Source: Providencia rettgeri
GTDB taxonomy: Bacteria; Pseudomonadota; Gammaproteobacteria; Enterobacterales; Enterobacteriaceae
Reading direction: 5' to 3'
DNA length: 64,000 bases
Assembly (NCBI RefSeq): GCF_013255915.1
Contig: NZ_CP053896.1
Coordinates: forward strand, 620,001-684,000
The translations under genes were made by a program, and so were the position numbers. Of this stretch, positions 8,742 to 19,314 are shown one piece after another. The notes under the pieces are model-generated. The model had not been told where the DNA came from. It searched no databases and saw only the letters and a program-made list of their open reading frames with translations. Each line of letters opens with the position of its first letter. The stretch's first letter is position 1.

Positions 8742-10430
8742 TTATTCAATAACTTTATACACAACTAGATTTTCTCGGAATTCATCTGGGCGGTGATTGT
8801 GCCAGAATAACTCCATGCCTTGTGGTGCAGGTTTAATCGTTTTTGAGAGTACAATTAGCCAGCGGCATTGTTCAGGTTTTTCAAACCGGTCTTGGCGTTG
8901 GTGTAATACGCCAGTGTAATAGTAGAGCATTGGCGCTTCAGATTCGCCAATATTATCAGAAGCCATACAATCATTTTCTGTAAATTGGCCAGATAAATGC
9001 TGGTTTAAATCGACAAAAACCCCTTCGAAACCTTTTGCGTAGTCTATCCACCCCAAAAACAGGGTTAAAATTACCCCCCAAACAGCACATAAGCCTAATA
9101 ACCAGTTTTTCATCATATGAAAAGCAGGTGGTATAGGGTTTGGAATAATTTTATTGTGTAAAAACCATACCAATGTAATTAACAGAGCGCAGATAAATGC
9201 AATGGAAGAAAATGGCATTTGGTAGCTCATGGGGAGCCAGCGGCTAAATGGAGCTAGCCATTCTTGTTGATGACCAGTCAAGGCGATGAAATAGCAAGCC
9301 CATAAAAAAAGAATGAGTACAGACCATAAAATAGCCGCAAAGCGGGCAATTCCATTAAGGATTTTTTCAGGGAAACTAAGTAGTGTTTGGGTTCCTAAAA
9401 TGGCCATTGGGGCAATAAAAGGCAATAAATATAGTGCGCGACCAGAAGCTGATATCTGTAGGAAAACAACGCCTAATAAAGGAAATAGTGCTAACAGAAA
9501 TTCGTTTGAATTAAATAAACGCTTAATTGGGTGCCTTAGAAAATAAGCGACAGCTAGTAAACCGGAAGGAAAGGCAAATAAGGAAACCGCTGCAGGGATC
9601 CGCGTTAGGTTAGCTTTTGCGCCTAATTTCTCAACAGAAAAACCAAAGAAACGGCCGATATTATTTTCCCAAAACCACACTATAAATAAATCAGGATGCT
9701 GAAGGTAGAGTTGGATAGGCCAAGGTAAAATAGTGATAAGGGCGATTAAGCCTGCGGTTAAGCTGTGCAACCAAAATTGCTTAGTCCGGCACTGAGCAAG
9801 AAAAATGGGAGATAAGAACAGGCAAATCCAGAGAACTCCGGGGATGAAAACGCCTTTTGACAACATGGTGACGATGGTTCCAAGAGATAACCAAAGTGCA
9901 GACATGCGCATTTTTTGTTGTTGTATCAGCCCCAATAACCCATACAGACCAATGGTTGCGCCTGCCATCAGTGCAACATCGGTAAACATATCATGACTAT
10001 GCCTGATAATCCCGGGGGCACAGGCATACAGTGCAAAAGCGACCCAAATGCGAGTATCAGTGAAGTCTGTGGCTTGGAAAAAACGACGTGCCAAAAGAAT
10101 AAAAAATGAAAAATTGATCACCGAAAAAAATAAGCTTGCACTACGAGCTGCATCATAAAGTGGCATGAAGCTTGAAAATAAATGAGAGGTAATAGCTGCA
10201 ACCCAATAATAAAGCGGGGGTTTTTCCATAAATGGCTCACCCGCATTTGTAGGTACTAACCATTTACCAGTCTCATACATAGTTTGAATAATACCAAAAC
10301 TATAATTTTCATCTTGTTTCCAAGGGCTGTGGCTATATATTCCTGGTAATAAATACATAGCAAGAAAACTAATGAAAAGTAGTAAAATACTCCGCTGTAA
10401 TATGATTAATGGTGCATTCTTATTTGACAT
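8742..10430 (-). CDS. ArnT-like membrane glycosyltransferase (GT-C fold)
   Basis: A 562-aa inner-membrane protein with about 12 hydrophobic segments. The first periplasmic loop carries the acidic pair D40-E41, which is catalytic in the PMT/ArnT superfamily, and the conserved EKPPLYYW (about residues 69-76). ArnT moves aminoarabinose from a lipid carrier to lipid A. Here the loop reads QDENYSFG rather than the usual ArnT DETRYAE, and no arn operon is nearby. The sugar and acceptor are therefore open; lipid A or another envelope glycan is likely. The gene is monocistronic with a long AT-rich upstream gap. Confidence 0.75.
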   Translation of the reverse strand: MSNKNAPLIILQRSILLLFISFLAMYLLPGIYSHSPWKQDENYSFGIIQTMYETGKWLVPTNAGEPFMEKPPLYYWVAAITSHLFSSFMPLYDAARSASLFFSVINFSFFILLARRFFQATDFTDTRIWVAFALYACAPGIIRHSHDMFTDVALMAGATIGLYGLLGLIQQQKMRMSALWLSLGTIVTMLSKGVFIPGVLWICLFLSPIFLAQCRTKQFWLHSLTAGLIALITILPWPIQLYLQHPDLFIVWFWENNIGRFFGFSVEKLGAKANLTRIPAAVSLFAFPSGLLAVAYFLRHPIKRLFNSNEFLLALFPLLGVVFLQISASGRALYLLPFIAPMAILGTQTLLSFPEKILNGIARFAAILWSVLILFLWACYFIALTGHQQEWLAPFSRWLPMSYQMPFSSIAFICALLITLVWFLHNKIIPNPIPPAFHMMKNWLLGLCAVWGVILTLFLGWIDYAKGFEGVFVDLNQHLSGQFTENDCMASDNIGESEAPMLYYYTGVLHQRQDRFEKPEQCRWLIVLSKTIKPAPQGMELFWHNHRPDEFRENLVVYKVIE

Positions 10431-10962
10431 TTTTAATATGTTTTATGTGTTTTTTACTTGATTAAATTGAAACTATAACTGCAGTTGATAATAATTCAGG
10501 TTATATACTTAAATATATATTTACTCAGCAAGTGATATTTATTTTTTAATAAAAAACAATAGGAACTGTTTTTTTAGCTCTATTTTTAGAAGACGCATAT
10601 TACCACCAGTAAATAAGTTTTTAGCTATTGGTTTTGTAAGCAAATATTCTGGGATTGTATCAAAAAAATGATCCCCCTCTTTAAACAGACACTATATGAA
10701 AGGTATTTAGCTATTTTTACGTAAAGTAAATGTAACTAAAAAGAATCATTATTTGAAAATAATCTTTATTGCATAAGAATCTGCATATTTGGGTGCTAAA
10801 AACAGCAAATGGGTAAGAAATGCTAAAAATACTTGATCATTCCCCCTGTTTAGAATGATAATTACCCCCCTCACGATACGTTTTATTCTATTTTAAAAGC
10901 CAAACGATTGCGCAACTGTTTTTATTGGGTTTTTTTCTCAGTTAGTTTATTTTTTCTTAAAA
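10431..10962. other. Noncoding AT-rich gap before ghxP
   Basis: The 615-bp space between the divergent glycosyltransferase and ghxP shows no convincing gene. It probably holds the promoters of both. The one recognisable site is the PurR box at 10963-10978. Confidence 0.5.
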
Positions 10963-10978
10963 ACGTAATCGTTTACGT
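10963..10978 (+). promoter_or_regulatory. PurR operator of ghxP
   Basis: ACGTAATCGTTTACGT matches the PurR consensus (ACGCAAACGTTTGCGT) at 13 of 16 positions and has perfect 6-bp outer arms. It lies 68 bases before the start codon of a purine permease, the expected target of PurR. Confidence 0.75.
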
Positions 10979-11045
10979 CAACGTATAGGTTAGTTGTTAG
11001 CAGTATTTGAGAATCTTCGTTTTCCATTAACAGCAGAGGTATACC

Positions 11046-12392
11046 ATGTCAGGCCAACAGGCTTCATCCAGTTGCAAATTGGATTCATTTTTCAAGATAA
11101 CAGCGCGCGGCTCTTCAGTTCGCCGTGAAATCATTGCAGGATTAACCACATTCTTAGCGATGGTTTATTCTGTCATCGTTGTACCTGGCATGTTAGGGCA
11201 AGCAGGGTTCCCTCCAACTGCGGTCTTTATTGCAACCTGCTTAGTGGCTGGTTTTGGTTCTTTATTGATGGGGTTATGGGCCAATCTACCAATGGCGATT
11301 GGCTGTGCTATTTCACTGACTGCATTTACCGCATTTAGTTTGGTATTAGGGCAGCAAATTAGTATTCCTGTGGCATTAGGTGCCGTATTTTTAATGGGGT
11401 GTTTGTTCACCATCATTTCTGTTACAGGTATTCGTAGTTGGATATTACGCAATATGCCAATGGGTATTGCACATGGTACAGGTATTGGTATCGGTTTATT
11501 TTTACTGTTAATCGCTGCTAATGGAGTGGGTTTAGTGATCAAAAACCCAAATGCAGGCCTGCCTGTTGCTCTTGGTGAATTTACGTCTTTCCCTGTTTTG
11601 ATGTCACTCATTGGTTTAGCGGTTATTTTTGGTTTAGAAAAACGTCGTGTTCCGGGTGGTGTACTCCTCGTTATTATTGCAATTTCAATTATTGGTTTAA
11701 TTTTTGATCCCGCAGTGAAATATCAAGGTTTTTTCAAGTTGCCTTCATTGGGTGATGATGGGCTTTCATTGGTTTTCAATATGGATATCATGGGCGCATT
11801 ACAGCCAATGGTATTGCCAAGCTTACTTGCATTAGTCATGACGGCGGTTTTTGATGCGACAGGCACTATTCGTGCGGTGGCGGGGCAAGCGAATTTATTG
11901 GATAAAGACGGTCAAATTATTGATGGCGGTAAAGCGTTAACCGCAGACTCTGTAAGCAGTATCTTTGCGGGTGCGATTGGTGCATCTCCTGCGGCGGTAT
12001 ATATTGAATCTGCAGCAGGTACCGCCGCTGGTGGTCGCACAGGTTTAACCGCCGTGGTTGTCGGCGTACTGTTCTTACTTATTCTCTTTTTATCGCCGCT
12101 ATCTTATTTGGTGCCTGCCTATGCAACAGCTCCAGCATTGATGTATGTTGGGCTTTTAATGTTAAGTAATGTCTCTAAGCTTGATTTCGATGATTTTGTG
12201 GATTCAATGTCTGGCTTATTGTGTGCCGTATTCATTGTTCTGACTTGTAATATCGTCACGGGGATCATGTTAGGCTTTGCTGCTTTGGTTATCGGCCGCA
12301 TTTGCGCAGGCGAATGGCGCAAATTGAATATTGGTACTGTGATTATTGCTGTACTTTTAGTGGTGTTTTACGCTTCAGGTCTGGCAATCTAA
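11046..12392 (+). CDS. ghxP: Guanine/hypoxanthine permease, NCS2/AzgA family
   Basis: A 448-aa inner-membrane proton symporter taking up guanine and hypoxanthine. Long stretches match E. coli GhxP (YjcD), for example [20 protein letters not shown] near residue 27 and [20 protein letters not shown] near residue 277. About 14 hydrophobic segments are present. AGAGG precedes the ATG. It has the same neighbour (yjcE) as in E. coli. A PurR box upstream indicates repression when purines are plentiful. Confidence 0.93.
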   Translation: MSGQQASSSCKLDSFFKITARGSSVRREIIAGLTTFLAMVYSVIVVPGMLGQAGFPPTAVFIATCLVAGFGSLLMGLWANLPMAIGCAISLTAFTAFSLVLGQQISIPVALGAVFLMGCLFTIISVTGIRSWILRNMPMGIAHGTGIGIGLFLLLIAANGVGLVIKNPNAGLPVALGEFTSFPVLMSLIGLAVIFGLEKRRVPGGVLLVIIAISIIGLIFDPAVKYQGFFKLPSLGDDGLSLVFNMDIMGALQPMVLPSLLALVMTAVFDATGTIRAVAGQANLLDKDGQIIDGGKALTADSVSSIFAGAIGASPAAVYIESAAGTAAGGRTGLTAVVVGVLFLLILFLSPLSYLVPAYATAPALMYVGLLMLSNVSKLDFDDFVDSMSGLLCAVFIVLTCNIVTGIMLGFAALVIGRICAGEWRKLNIGTVIIAVLLVVFYASGLAI

Positions 12393-12405
12393 AGTGGATT
12401 ATTTC

Positions 12406-12434
12406 AAAAAGGTGGCTAATGTTGCCACCTTTTT
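12406..12434 (+). terminator. Terminator of ghxP
   Basis: A perfect 11-bp stem (12406-12416 with 12424-12434) with a 7-nt loop, ending in five Ts, 13 bases after the ghxP stop. Confidence 0.92.
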
Positions 12435-12655
12435 AACTTATTGTATTAATTAATCATAAAGTCTCAATTTTTTCCCCGAAAATGGATGGCTAGGGATAAA
12501 ATAGAGAGAAGGCAGTTAATCAAGTGGATGTGTATGATTTCCACTGGTTACTGGCTTAGTCTTAATTATCATGGTCTGGACGGTGCTATCTCTTACTATG
12601 CGGCGGCAGGCAAAATTTTAGGTTCTAGTCGCTAGGTTAATTCAGTAAGGGCAAC

Positions 12656-14305
12656 ATGGAAATTTTCTTTACTATTCTTATTTTGATTTTAGCTGTTTCT
12701 GTTTCAGGGGTAGCCGCTAAAATTCTTCCTATTCGTATTCCTCTTCCTCTCATTCAAATTGCTATCGGTGCGCTGTTGGCTTGGCCTCAATTCGGCCTGC
12801 ATGTCACCTTTGACCCAGAACTTTTTATGGTTCTGTTAATCCCACCTTTGTTGTTTGTTGATGGGTGGAAAACCCCAACACGCGAGTTCTTTCAAAATGG
12901 TCGAGAAATTTTTATTTTAGTGTTGGTTCTCGTGCTGGTTACAGTGATTGGGATTGGTTATTTAATTTACTGGTTGATGCCAGGTATTCCATTGATTGCT
13001 GCGTTTGCTCTAGCGGCTGTGCTATCTCCAACTGATGCCGTTGCGTTATCTTCAATTGTTGGAAAAGGGCGTATCCCTAAACGGATGATGAGTGTGCTAG
13101 AAGGGGAGGCATTGATGAATGATGCCTCTGGTCTGGTTGCATTAAAATTTGCGGTAGCAATTGCCATGGGAACCATGGTGTTTAGTGCTTCTGGCGTTAC
13201 CATTGAATTTTTCAAAGTTGCGGTTGGCGGGCTACTCGCAGGTATTATCGTGACTTGGCTGTACAGCAAATCGTTACGTTTAATGAGCCGTTGGAGTGGT
13301 GATGACCCAGCAACCCAAATTGTATTTATGCTATTGCTGCCATTTGCATCATACATGATTGCGGAACATATTGGGTTTTCAGGTATTTTAGCCGCCGTTG
13401 CGGCGGGTATGACCATCACAAAATCGGGGGTTATCCGTAACGCTCCATTAGCGATGAGGCTACGTGCTGATAGCGTTTGGTCGATGCTTGAATTTGTCTT
13501 TAACGGGTTGGTTTTCATCATGTTAGGGCTTCAATTGCCCGGTATCTGGGAAACGTCTGTTATCCAAGCAGATCTCGACCCAAGCGTAGAAACGTGGATG
13601 CTATTTGCCGCGGTGGCAATTATCTATTTTGCTTTACTGTTATTGCGTTTTTGTTGGCTATGGCTGATGAAAAGGTTTAGCCGTTTATTCTTAAAGAAAA
13701 GACCACTGCAATTTGCGAACTATACCGTACGTGAGCTTTGGCTAGCCTCTTTTGCAGGGGTACGCGGGGCGATTACCTTAGCGGGTGTGCTCTCTATTCC
13801 GTTATTTTTAACGGATGGCTCGCCATTCCCTGCTCGTTACCAGCTCGTGTTTATTGCCGCGGGAGTTATCTTATTTTCCATTTTTGCAGGTGTGGTCGCT
13901 TTACCGCTTCTGCTGCGTAATTTTAAAGTGGGAGATAAAGAAGCGGATGCCAATGAAATTCGCATGGCAAAAGCCGCGATGGCGGAAGTGGCGATTGTCA
14001 GTTTAAATAAAATGCAGGAACGTTTATCTGCTGACGTTGATGAAAAACTCGATTCAGAAGATATCAGTGAAGTCGCTTCCCGCGTGACGGGTTATTTAAG
14101 GCGACGTACCGCAGGACAAGATGAAATTGACCATAATTTGCTGGTTGAAGACCTTGAACGGCGTTTCCGTTTAACGGCATTACGCGCAGAACGTGGTGAG
14201 CTTTATCACTTGCGCGCAACCAAGAAAATCAGTAATGAAACGCTACAAACGTTACTGGTTGACTTGGATTTATTAGAAGCCGTCTTGATCGAAAAAGAGC
14301 ATTAA
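12656..14305 (+). CDS. yjcE: Na+/H+ antiporter, CPA1 family
   Basis: A 549-aa protein, the same length as E. coli YjcE. About 12 hydrophobic segments fill residues 1-425. The CPA1 ion-binding motif is visible as MNDASGLVALKFA (about 155-167), preceded by LSPTDAVALSS (about 123-133). A soluble C-terminal tail of some 120 residues is rich in charged helices. The protein exchanges cytoplasmic Na+ for H+. It follows ghxP as in E. coli, but the ghxP terminator and a 260-bp gap suggest its own promoter. GGG precedes the ATG. Confidence 0.92.
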   Translation: MEIFFTILILILAVSVSGVAAKILPIRIPLPLIQIAIGALLAWPQFGLHVTFDPELFMVLLIPPLLFVDGWKTPTREFFQNGREIFILVLVLVLVTVIGIGYLIYWLMPGIPLIAAFALAAVLSPTDAVALSSIVGKGRIPKRMMSVLEGEALMNDASGLVALKFAVAIAMGTMVFSASGVTIEFFKVAVGGLLAGIIVTWLYSKSLRLMSRWSGDDPATQIVFMLLLPFASYMIAEHIGFSGILAAVAAGMTITKSGVIRNAPLAMRLRADSVWSMLEFVFNGLVFIMLGLQLPGIWETSVIQADLDPSVETWMLFAAVAIIYFALLLLRFCWLWLMKRFSRLFLKKRPLQFANYTVRELWLASFAGVRGAITLAGVLSIPLFLTDGSPFPARYQLVFIAAGVILFSIFAGVVALPLLLRNFKVGDKEADANEIRMAKAAMAEVAIVSLNKMQERLSADVDEKLDSEDISEVASRVTGYLRRRTAGQDEIDHNLLVEDLERRFRLTALRAERGELYHLRATKKISNETLQTLLVDLDLLEAVLIEKEH

Positions 14306-14362
14306 AACCAAAAAGCGAGTATTCTAGCCAACATTCTTAAGTTTGGGGCGAAATACAGCATT

Positions 14363-15262
14363 ATGTGGTTACTTGTTATCACGACGCTGCTTTGGGCAGC
14401 GTCGTTTAGTCTTATCGGCGAATACCTTGCGGGTCAAGTAGATAGTTGGTTTTCAGTGTTAGTGCGGGTTGCACTGGCTTCGCTGGTTTTTTTACCTTTC
14501 CTACGTTGGCGCCAATTTAGCGCTAAAGTGATTGCGCTCTATATGCTAGTGGGCGCTTGCCAACTAGGTATCATGTACCTGTTTGTCTTCCATGCTTATC
14601 AATACCTTACTGTTGCTGAATTTTTGCTTTTTACGGTATTAACGCCGCTATATGTCACGTTAATTTATGACTTATTAGAACGGCAAAAGCTGCGTAAAGG
14701 TTATTTGTTTAGCTCACTATTAGCGGTAATCGGTGCTGCAATTATTCGTTATGACCACTTGAGTGAATCTTTTTGGTTAGGTTTACTTTTTGTGCAGTTA
14801 GCAAATATCTTTTTTGCGATTGGGCAGGTGGGGTATAAACGTCTGATGGAGGTGCATCCAATCCCTCAACATCAGGCTTTCTCATGGTTTTACCTTGGTG
14901 CAACGCTAATTGCATTACTTGGATGGCTGCTATTTGGTAATAAATCGATGATGCCGACAACGACTCTCCAGTGGGGCGTCTTACTGTGGTTGGGTATTGC
15001 AGCTTCAGGCATTGGCTACTTTATGTGGAACTATGGCGCAACCAAAGTGGATGCTGGAACCCTTGCTATTATGAATAACATGATGGTCCCAGCGGGGTTA
15101 TTAGTGAATTTTGCTATCTGGCAACAACATCCGGATTGGCTGAGTTTTACCATAGGATCGAGCCTGATAGTTGCTTCTCTTTGGGTGCATAAGCGTTGGA
15201 TCCTTTCGCGGCCTTCACATAAGACAAGTTCTCCACGGCGTGGTCCGTCGTCGTCTCAGTAA
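14363..15262 (+). CDS. yigM: Biotin transporter YigM, EamA/DMT family
   Basis: A 299-aa inner-membrane protein with about ten hydrophobic helices in two EamA repeats. It closely matches E. coli YigM, a biotin importer, in segments such as [20 protein letters not shown] (residues 19-38) and [20 protein letters not shown]. In E. coli it also precedes metR and metE. Its final 116 bp overlap the 3' end of metR on the other strand, so both C-termini come from the same DNA. The basic tail ([18 protein letters not shown]) lies in this overlap. Confidence 0.9.
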   Translation: MWLLVITTLLWAASFSLIGEYLAGQVDSWFSVLVRVALASLVFLPFLRWRQFSAKVIALYMLVGACQLGIMYLFVFHAYQYLTVAEFLLFTVLTPLYVTLIYDLLERQKLRKGYLFSSLLAVIGAAIIRYDHLSESFWLGLLFVQLANIFFAIGQVGYKRLMEVHPIPQHQAFSWFYLGATLIALLGWLLFGNKSMMPTTTLQWGVLLWLGIAASGIGYFMWNYGATKVDAGTLAIMNNMMVPAGLLVNFAIWQQHPDWLSFTIGSSLIVASLWVHKRWILSRPSHKTSSPRRGPSSSQ

Positions 15263-16103
15263 ACGCTTCAATAGCTGGCTGGCGCTGTTCTCCTTCACGG
15301 CAAGCTGCATACAGCCGGCTCCATAAACCGCTACCCAAGGTTTTGGTTTTTACTAGCCCTTGTTTTTCAAATGAATCAACCGCCCAGTGAGGTAGTGCGG
15401 CAATGCCCATTTTGGCTGCAACCATTTGGATTAAAATTAATGTGTTATCGACATTTTTCACATTAGGTGACACGCCCGCAGGTTGCAGAAAATGGCGCCA
15501 AACATCGAAGCGATCCCGTTGTACAGGGTAGATAAGCAGTGTTTCATCTGCCAAATCATGGGGCTCAATATGCGGCCTTTTGGCTAACGGGTGGTCATTC
15601 GCTACAATCAATTTCACTTCATAATCAAACATTGGCGTATAGTGGATGCCTTGATCTGGCAAAATGTCAGAGGTCATCACAATATCCAATTCCCTTGACA
15701 GCAATTCAGGTTGAGGGTCGAACGTCACCCCTGACTTAAAATCTACGCTGACTTGTGGCCAAGTTTGTCTGAATTGTTGTAATGCAGGGGTCAACCACTG
15801 AATGCAGCTATGGCATTCAATCGCGATGCGTAACGCACAAACCCCAGGCTCATTACATACTCGAATAGCATCTTTCACCAATGGCAGAACCTGTTGCGCC
15901 AATTGTAATAAGACTTCCCCTTGTGGCGTAAAGCGCAATGGCTGGCTTTTACGAACAAATAACCGGAAACCTAGCCGATGCTCTAAATCACTAAACTGAT
16001 GTGATAAAGCAGATTGTGTCTGGTGCAAGTGAGTTGCTGTTGCCGCTAATGAACCGTATTGGCTGAGCGCTTGCAATGTTTTTAAATGTTTTAGTTCGAT
16101 CAT
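15147..16103 (-). CDS. metR: LysR-type activator of methionine genes
   Basis: A 318-aa LysR-family regulator. The N-terminal winged helix-turn-helix (about residues 18-40, [20 protein letters not shown]) is followed by the effector-binding domain. MetR responds to homocysteine and activates metE and related genes. It is divergent from metE across 108 bp, the conserved arrangement. Its last 39 codons are antisense to the end of yigM. Confidence 0.95.
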   Translation of the reverse strand: MIELKHLKTLQALSQYGSLAATATHLHQTQSALSHQFSDLEHRLGFRLFVRKSQPLRFTPQGEVLLQLAQQVLPLVKDAIRVCNEPGVCALRIAIECHSCIQWLTPALQQFRQTWPQVSVDFKSGVTFDPQPELLSRELDIVMTSDILPDQGIHYTPMFDYEVKLIVANDHPLAKRPHIEPHDLADETLLIYPVQRDRFDVWRHFLQPAGVSPNVKNVDNTLILIQMVAAKMGIAALPHWAVDSFEKQGLVKTKTLGSGLWSRLYAACREGEQRQPAIEAFTETTTDHAVENLSYVKAAKGSNAYAPKEKQLSGSILW

Positions 16104-16175
16104 GAGAAACCTTCACGGTGACAATGAAAAATTTGCGCTTGTGCTTTATACAGTACCTGTTGATTATGGATGTGT

Positions 16176-16191
16176 AAACATCTAGACGGCT
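16176..16191 (+). promoter_or_regulatory. Tandem Met boxes (MetJ operator)
   Basis: Two adjacent 8-mers, AAACATCT and AGACGGCT, match the Met box AGACGTCT at 6 and 7 of 8 positions. They lie 21 bases before metE in the metR-metE gap. MetJ with S-adenosylmethionine binds such tandem boxes to repress. I could not place a clear MetR site (TGAAnnnnnTTCA). Confidence 0.6.
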
Positions 16192-16211
16192 AAATATTTT
16201 AAGGGGTCAAT

Positions 16212-18485
16212 ATGTCTGTTATAAATCATACACTTGGTTTTCCACGTGTCGGTCTAAAAAGAGAGCTAAAACGTGCACAAGAAGATTATTGGGCAGGCAA
16301 GATTGACCAAGCCGCTCTATTAGAAACTGGTTATCAACTACGTGTACGCCATTGGCAGCAACAAAAAGAGGCAGGTGTTGAGTTATTACCCGTTGGTGAT
16401 TTCGCTTGGTATGACCAAGTGCTGACAACCAGTTTGTTATTAGGCAATGTGCCGCCACGCCATCAAAATGAAGATGGTTCGATTGATTTAGATACCTTAT
16501 TTCGAGTAGCCCGCGGTCGCGCACCAACGGGCAAACCCGCTCCAGCAGGTGAGATGACGAAGTGGTTCAATACTAACTACCACTACATCGTGCCTGAATT
16601 TCAAAAAGGGCAACAATTTTCCCTGTCTTGGACACAGCTGCTTGATGAAGTCGATGAGGCATTAGCATTAGGCCATAATGTGAAACCGGTTATCATTGGC
16701 CCTATAACCTACCTTTGGTTAGGTAAAGTGAAAGGGGAACCATTTGACCGCTTATCATTATTGAATGAATTATTACCTGTTTATCAGGAGATCTTGTCGC
16801 GCTTAGCAGAAAAAGGTCTTGAGTGGGTGCAAATCGATGAGCCCGCATTAGTGTTAGATTTACCAGAGCAATGGCAGCAAGCTTATCAGCAGGCTTACCA
16901 AGCGCTATCAGGCCAAATAAAAATACTGCTAACCACCTATTTCGATGGTATTAGTCACCATGTAGACTTGATTAAGCAACTCCCTGTGCAAGGTCTACAT
17001 GTTGATGTGGTTGCAGGTGCTGATAATATTGAAAAACTACATCAAATACTGCCAGCAGACTGGGTATTATCACTAGGAATTATTAATGGCCGTAATGTAT
17101 GGAAGGCTGACTTAGGGGAAAAATTCTTACAGGTGAAGCCGCTCTTAGGTCAGCGTGATATATGGGTAGGAACGTCATGTTCATTACTGCACAGCCCAAT
17201 TGACTTAAATGATGAGACGCGTTTAGATGCCGAAGTAAAAAGCTGGTTTGCTTTCGCTATCCAAAAATGTGAAGAGCTTGCTCTGTTAACTAAAGCGTTA
17301 AATCAGCCAACAGATAACCACATTGCTGAACTAAATACATACAGCGCACCTATTCGAGCGCGTAGAACATCAGCTCGTGTGAATAATGCTTCAGTGGCTC
17401 AGCGTTTGGCGGCAATCAGCGAAGGGGATACAGAACGTTATAGCCCCTATCCACAGCGAGCAGCGCGCCAACGTCAACGCTTTAACTTACCATTATGGCC
17501 AACAACCACGATTGGCTCATTTCCTCAAACAAGTGAAATCAGAACATTACGTTTAGACTTCAAAAAAGGGAATGTGGATAAAACCTACTATCGCACCAAT
17601 ATTAGTGAACATATTAAGCAAGCCATTAAAGAACAAGAAATTTTAGATATCGATGTCCTTGTGCATGGTGAAGCTGAACGTAATGACATGGTGGAATACT
17701 TTGGTGAGCACTTTGATGGCTATGTATTTACCCAAAATGGTTGGGTGCAAAGTTACGGTTCACGTTGCGTTAAACCGCCAGTGATTATTGGTGATATTAG
17801 TCGCCCAGAAGCCATTACGGTGGAGTGGGCAAAATATGCTCAATCTTTAACGGAGAAACCTGTCAAAGGGATGTTAACTGGCCCTGTCACTATTCTATGT
17901 TGGTCATTCCCACGTGAAGATGTTAGCCGTGAAACGATAGCGAAACAAATTGCGCTAGCGTTACGTGATGAAGTGGACGACTTACAAAAAGCGGGTATCG
18001 GTATTATTCAAATCGATGAGCCTGCACTGCGTGAAGGGTTACCATTGCGTCGAGACGAGTGGGCAGCTTACCTCAAATGGGCGGTTGATGCTTTCAAGCT
18101 CAGTGCTGCGATTGCGGATGACGACACGCAAATTCACACCCATATGTGCTATTGCGAATTCAATGACATCATGGATTCCATTGCGGCATTGGATGCCGAC
18201 GTGATTACGATTGAAACATCACGTTCAGATATGGATTTGTTAGATGCATTCGAAGATTTTGATTATCCAAATGAAATTGGACCCGGTGTTTATGATATTC
18301 ACTCACCAAATGTACCGAATGTGGAATGGATTGTTGCGCTATTAAGAAAGGCGGCGAAGCGTGTTCCGGTTGAGCGCTTATGGGTTAACCCAGATTGCGG
18401 CTTGAAAACTCGTGGCTGGCCAGAAACTCGCCAAGCATTAGCTAACATGGTTGAAGCAGCGAAACAGCTCAGAAATGATCAGTAA
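16212..18485 (+). CDS. metE: Cobalamin-independent methionine synthase
   Basis: A 757-aa zinc enzyme that moves the methyl group of methyltetrahydropteroyl-triglutamate to homocysteine, the last step of methionine synthesis. Two TIM-barrel halves are present. The C-terminal barrel has the zinc ligands in HTHMCYCEF (about residues 640-648), a later Glu, and the final Cys in [17 protein letters not shown] precedes the ATG. Met boxes upstream and the divergent metR indicate control by MetJ and MetR. Confidence 0.97.
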   Translation: MSVINHTLGFPRVGLKRELKRAQEDYWAGKIDQAALLETGYQLRVRHWQQQKEAGVELLPVGDFAWYDQVLTTSLLLGNVPPRHQNEDGSIDLDTLFRVARGRAPTGKPAPAGEMTKWFNTNYHYIVPEFQKGQQFSLSWTQLLDEVDEALALGHNVKPVIIGPITYLWLGKVKGEPFDRLSLLNELLPVYQEILSRLAEKGLEWVQIDEPALVLDLPEQWQQAYQQAYQALSGQIKILLTTYFDGISHHVDLIKQLPVQGLHVDVVAGADNIEKLHQILPADWVLSLGIINGRNVWKADLGEKFLQVKPLLGQRDIWVGTSCSLLHSPIDLNDETRLDAEVKSWFAFAIQKCEELALLTKALNQPTDNHIAELNTYSAPIRARRTSARVNNASVAQRLAAISEGDTERYSPYPQRAARQRQRFNLPLWPTTTIGSFPQTSEIRTLRLDFKKGNVDKTYYRTNISEHIKQAIKEQEILDIDVLVHGEAERNDMVEYFGEHFDGYVFTQNGWVQSYGSRCVKPPVIIGDISRPEAITVEWAKYAQSLTEKPVKGMLTGPVTILCWSFPREDVSRETIAKQIALALRDEVDDLQKAGIGIIQIDEPALREGLPLRRDEWAAYLKWAVDAFKLSAAIADDDTQIHTHMCYCEFNDIMDSIAALDADVITIETSRSDMDLLDAFEDFDYPNEIGPGVYDIHSPNVPNVEWIVALLRKAAKRVPVERLWVNPDCGLKTRGWPETRQALANMVEAAKQLRNDQ

Positions 18486-18507
18486 AATGGCGATTAGTTA
18501 GTGTGTC

Positions 18508-18534
18508 AAAAAGGCAGGTTTTCCCTGCCTTTTT
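18508..18534. terminator. Bidirectional terminator, metE and yidB
   Basis: A perfect 11-bp stem (18508-18518 with 18524-18534) with A and T runs on the two sides, placed between the convergent stop codons. Confidence 0.92.
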
Positions 18535-18542
18535 AGAAAGTA

Positions 18543-18932
18543 TTAACCAAATAATTTAGATTTCAGTAAGTTCATACCGATAGAAGCCAAATCGAGGTTT
18601 TCTGGGACTTCGCCATTTGGTGTGGCGCTATCAACCAACTGAGGAAGATATTTAGCAATCATTTCTGAGGTTGCTTGAGGCTCTAAGCCAACCTGTTGAG
18701 CTAATTCTTGGATATTTGCATTTCCAAAAACTTGCATTAATTGGCTGGCATCGATAGGTAAATTATTCCCTTCACTGATCCACGATGCAATAACACCGCC
18801 TAAGCCTTGCTCGTTAAATTTTTCGATAACACCTTGAAGGCCACCTTGCTCCTCAACCCAGTTTATTACTGATTGAAATTGTTGCATTTTATCGCCTGCA
18901 ACCATACCCATCATTTGCTCAAATAACCCCAT
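18543..18932 (-). CDS. yidB: YidB-family (DUF937) protein
   Basis: A 129-aa small soluble protein similar to E. coli YidB: MGLFEQMM at the start, then FQSVINWVEEQGGLQGVIEK and GLGGVIASWISEGNN. YidB proteins have no settled biochemical role. The open frame goes back to 18956, but the ATG at 18932 has AGGAG five bases upstream and gives the family length. It converges with metE. Confidence 0.85.
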   Translation of the reverse strand: MGLFEQMMGMVAGDKMQQFQSVINWVEEQGGLQGVIEKFNEQGLGGVIASWISEGNNLPIDASQLMQVFGNANIQELAQQVGLEPQATSEMIAKYLPQLVDSATPNGEVPENLDLASIGMNLLKSKLFG

Positions 18933-19232
18933 GTTATCTCCTAGGCAATCCGCCAATTTATGCTCTCATCCATAGTATGGAGCATTATTCAAAAAATTGT
19001 AGTCGGCTATTTTCAGCAATTTGAGTTTTAGGTCAATAGAAATGATGCATTGAATATAGCCCAGTAGAGAAACAAAGGTTTTTCATTTGTGAATTAAACG
19101 TGAATAAACATAACGAGCGTCACATTTTCTATCACATTATTCTGTGAAAGCATGTTTAAGGTAGATTTTTATTTATTTTGTTTTAATTCAATTATTTATG
19201 CTTATATTGTTTGTTTTTTATATTATCTCAAA

Positions 19233-19248
19233 TGTGATATTAGTCATG
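19233..19248 (+). promoter_or_regulatory. Possible CRP site before ltnD
   Basis: TGTGA-N6-TCATG, with a good left half (AAATGTGAT) and a weak right half. A catabolic operon for a secondary carbon source would plausibly be under CRP. The remainder of the 382-bp gap 18933-19314 shows no gene. Confidence 0.35.
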
Positions 19249-19251
19249 TGT

Positions 19252-19281
19252 TTGTGAATTTTATTGTGTGAAAATTCACAA
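19252..19281. promoter_or_regulatory. Perfect 11-bp inverted repeat, candidate operator of the tetronate operon
   Basis: TTGTGAATTTT (19252-19262) is the exact reverse complement of AAAATTCACAA (19271-19281), spaced by 8 bases and ending 33 bases before ltnD. The half-site TTGTGAATT recurs at 19087-19095. The DeoR-type regulator inside the cluster is the likely ligand-controlled repressor. This is inference from position and symmetry. Confidence 0.5.
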
Positions 19282-19314
19282 CAGTCACGAAGATTAACAA
19301 CATCAGGGGTCATT

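Noticed and set aside
16104-16211. MetR binding site TGAAnnnnnTTCA before metE
   Set aside because: Only a TGAA half-site and a wrongly oriented TTCA/TGAA pair are present; not reported as a site.
19267-19280. CRP site from TGTGAAAATTCACA
   Set aside because: The two half-sites are separated by 4 rather than 6 bases; it is better explained as part of the 11-bp inverted repeat.
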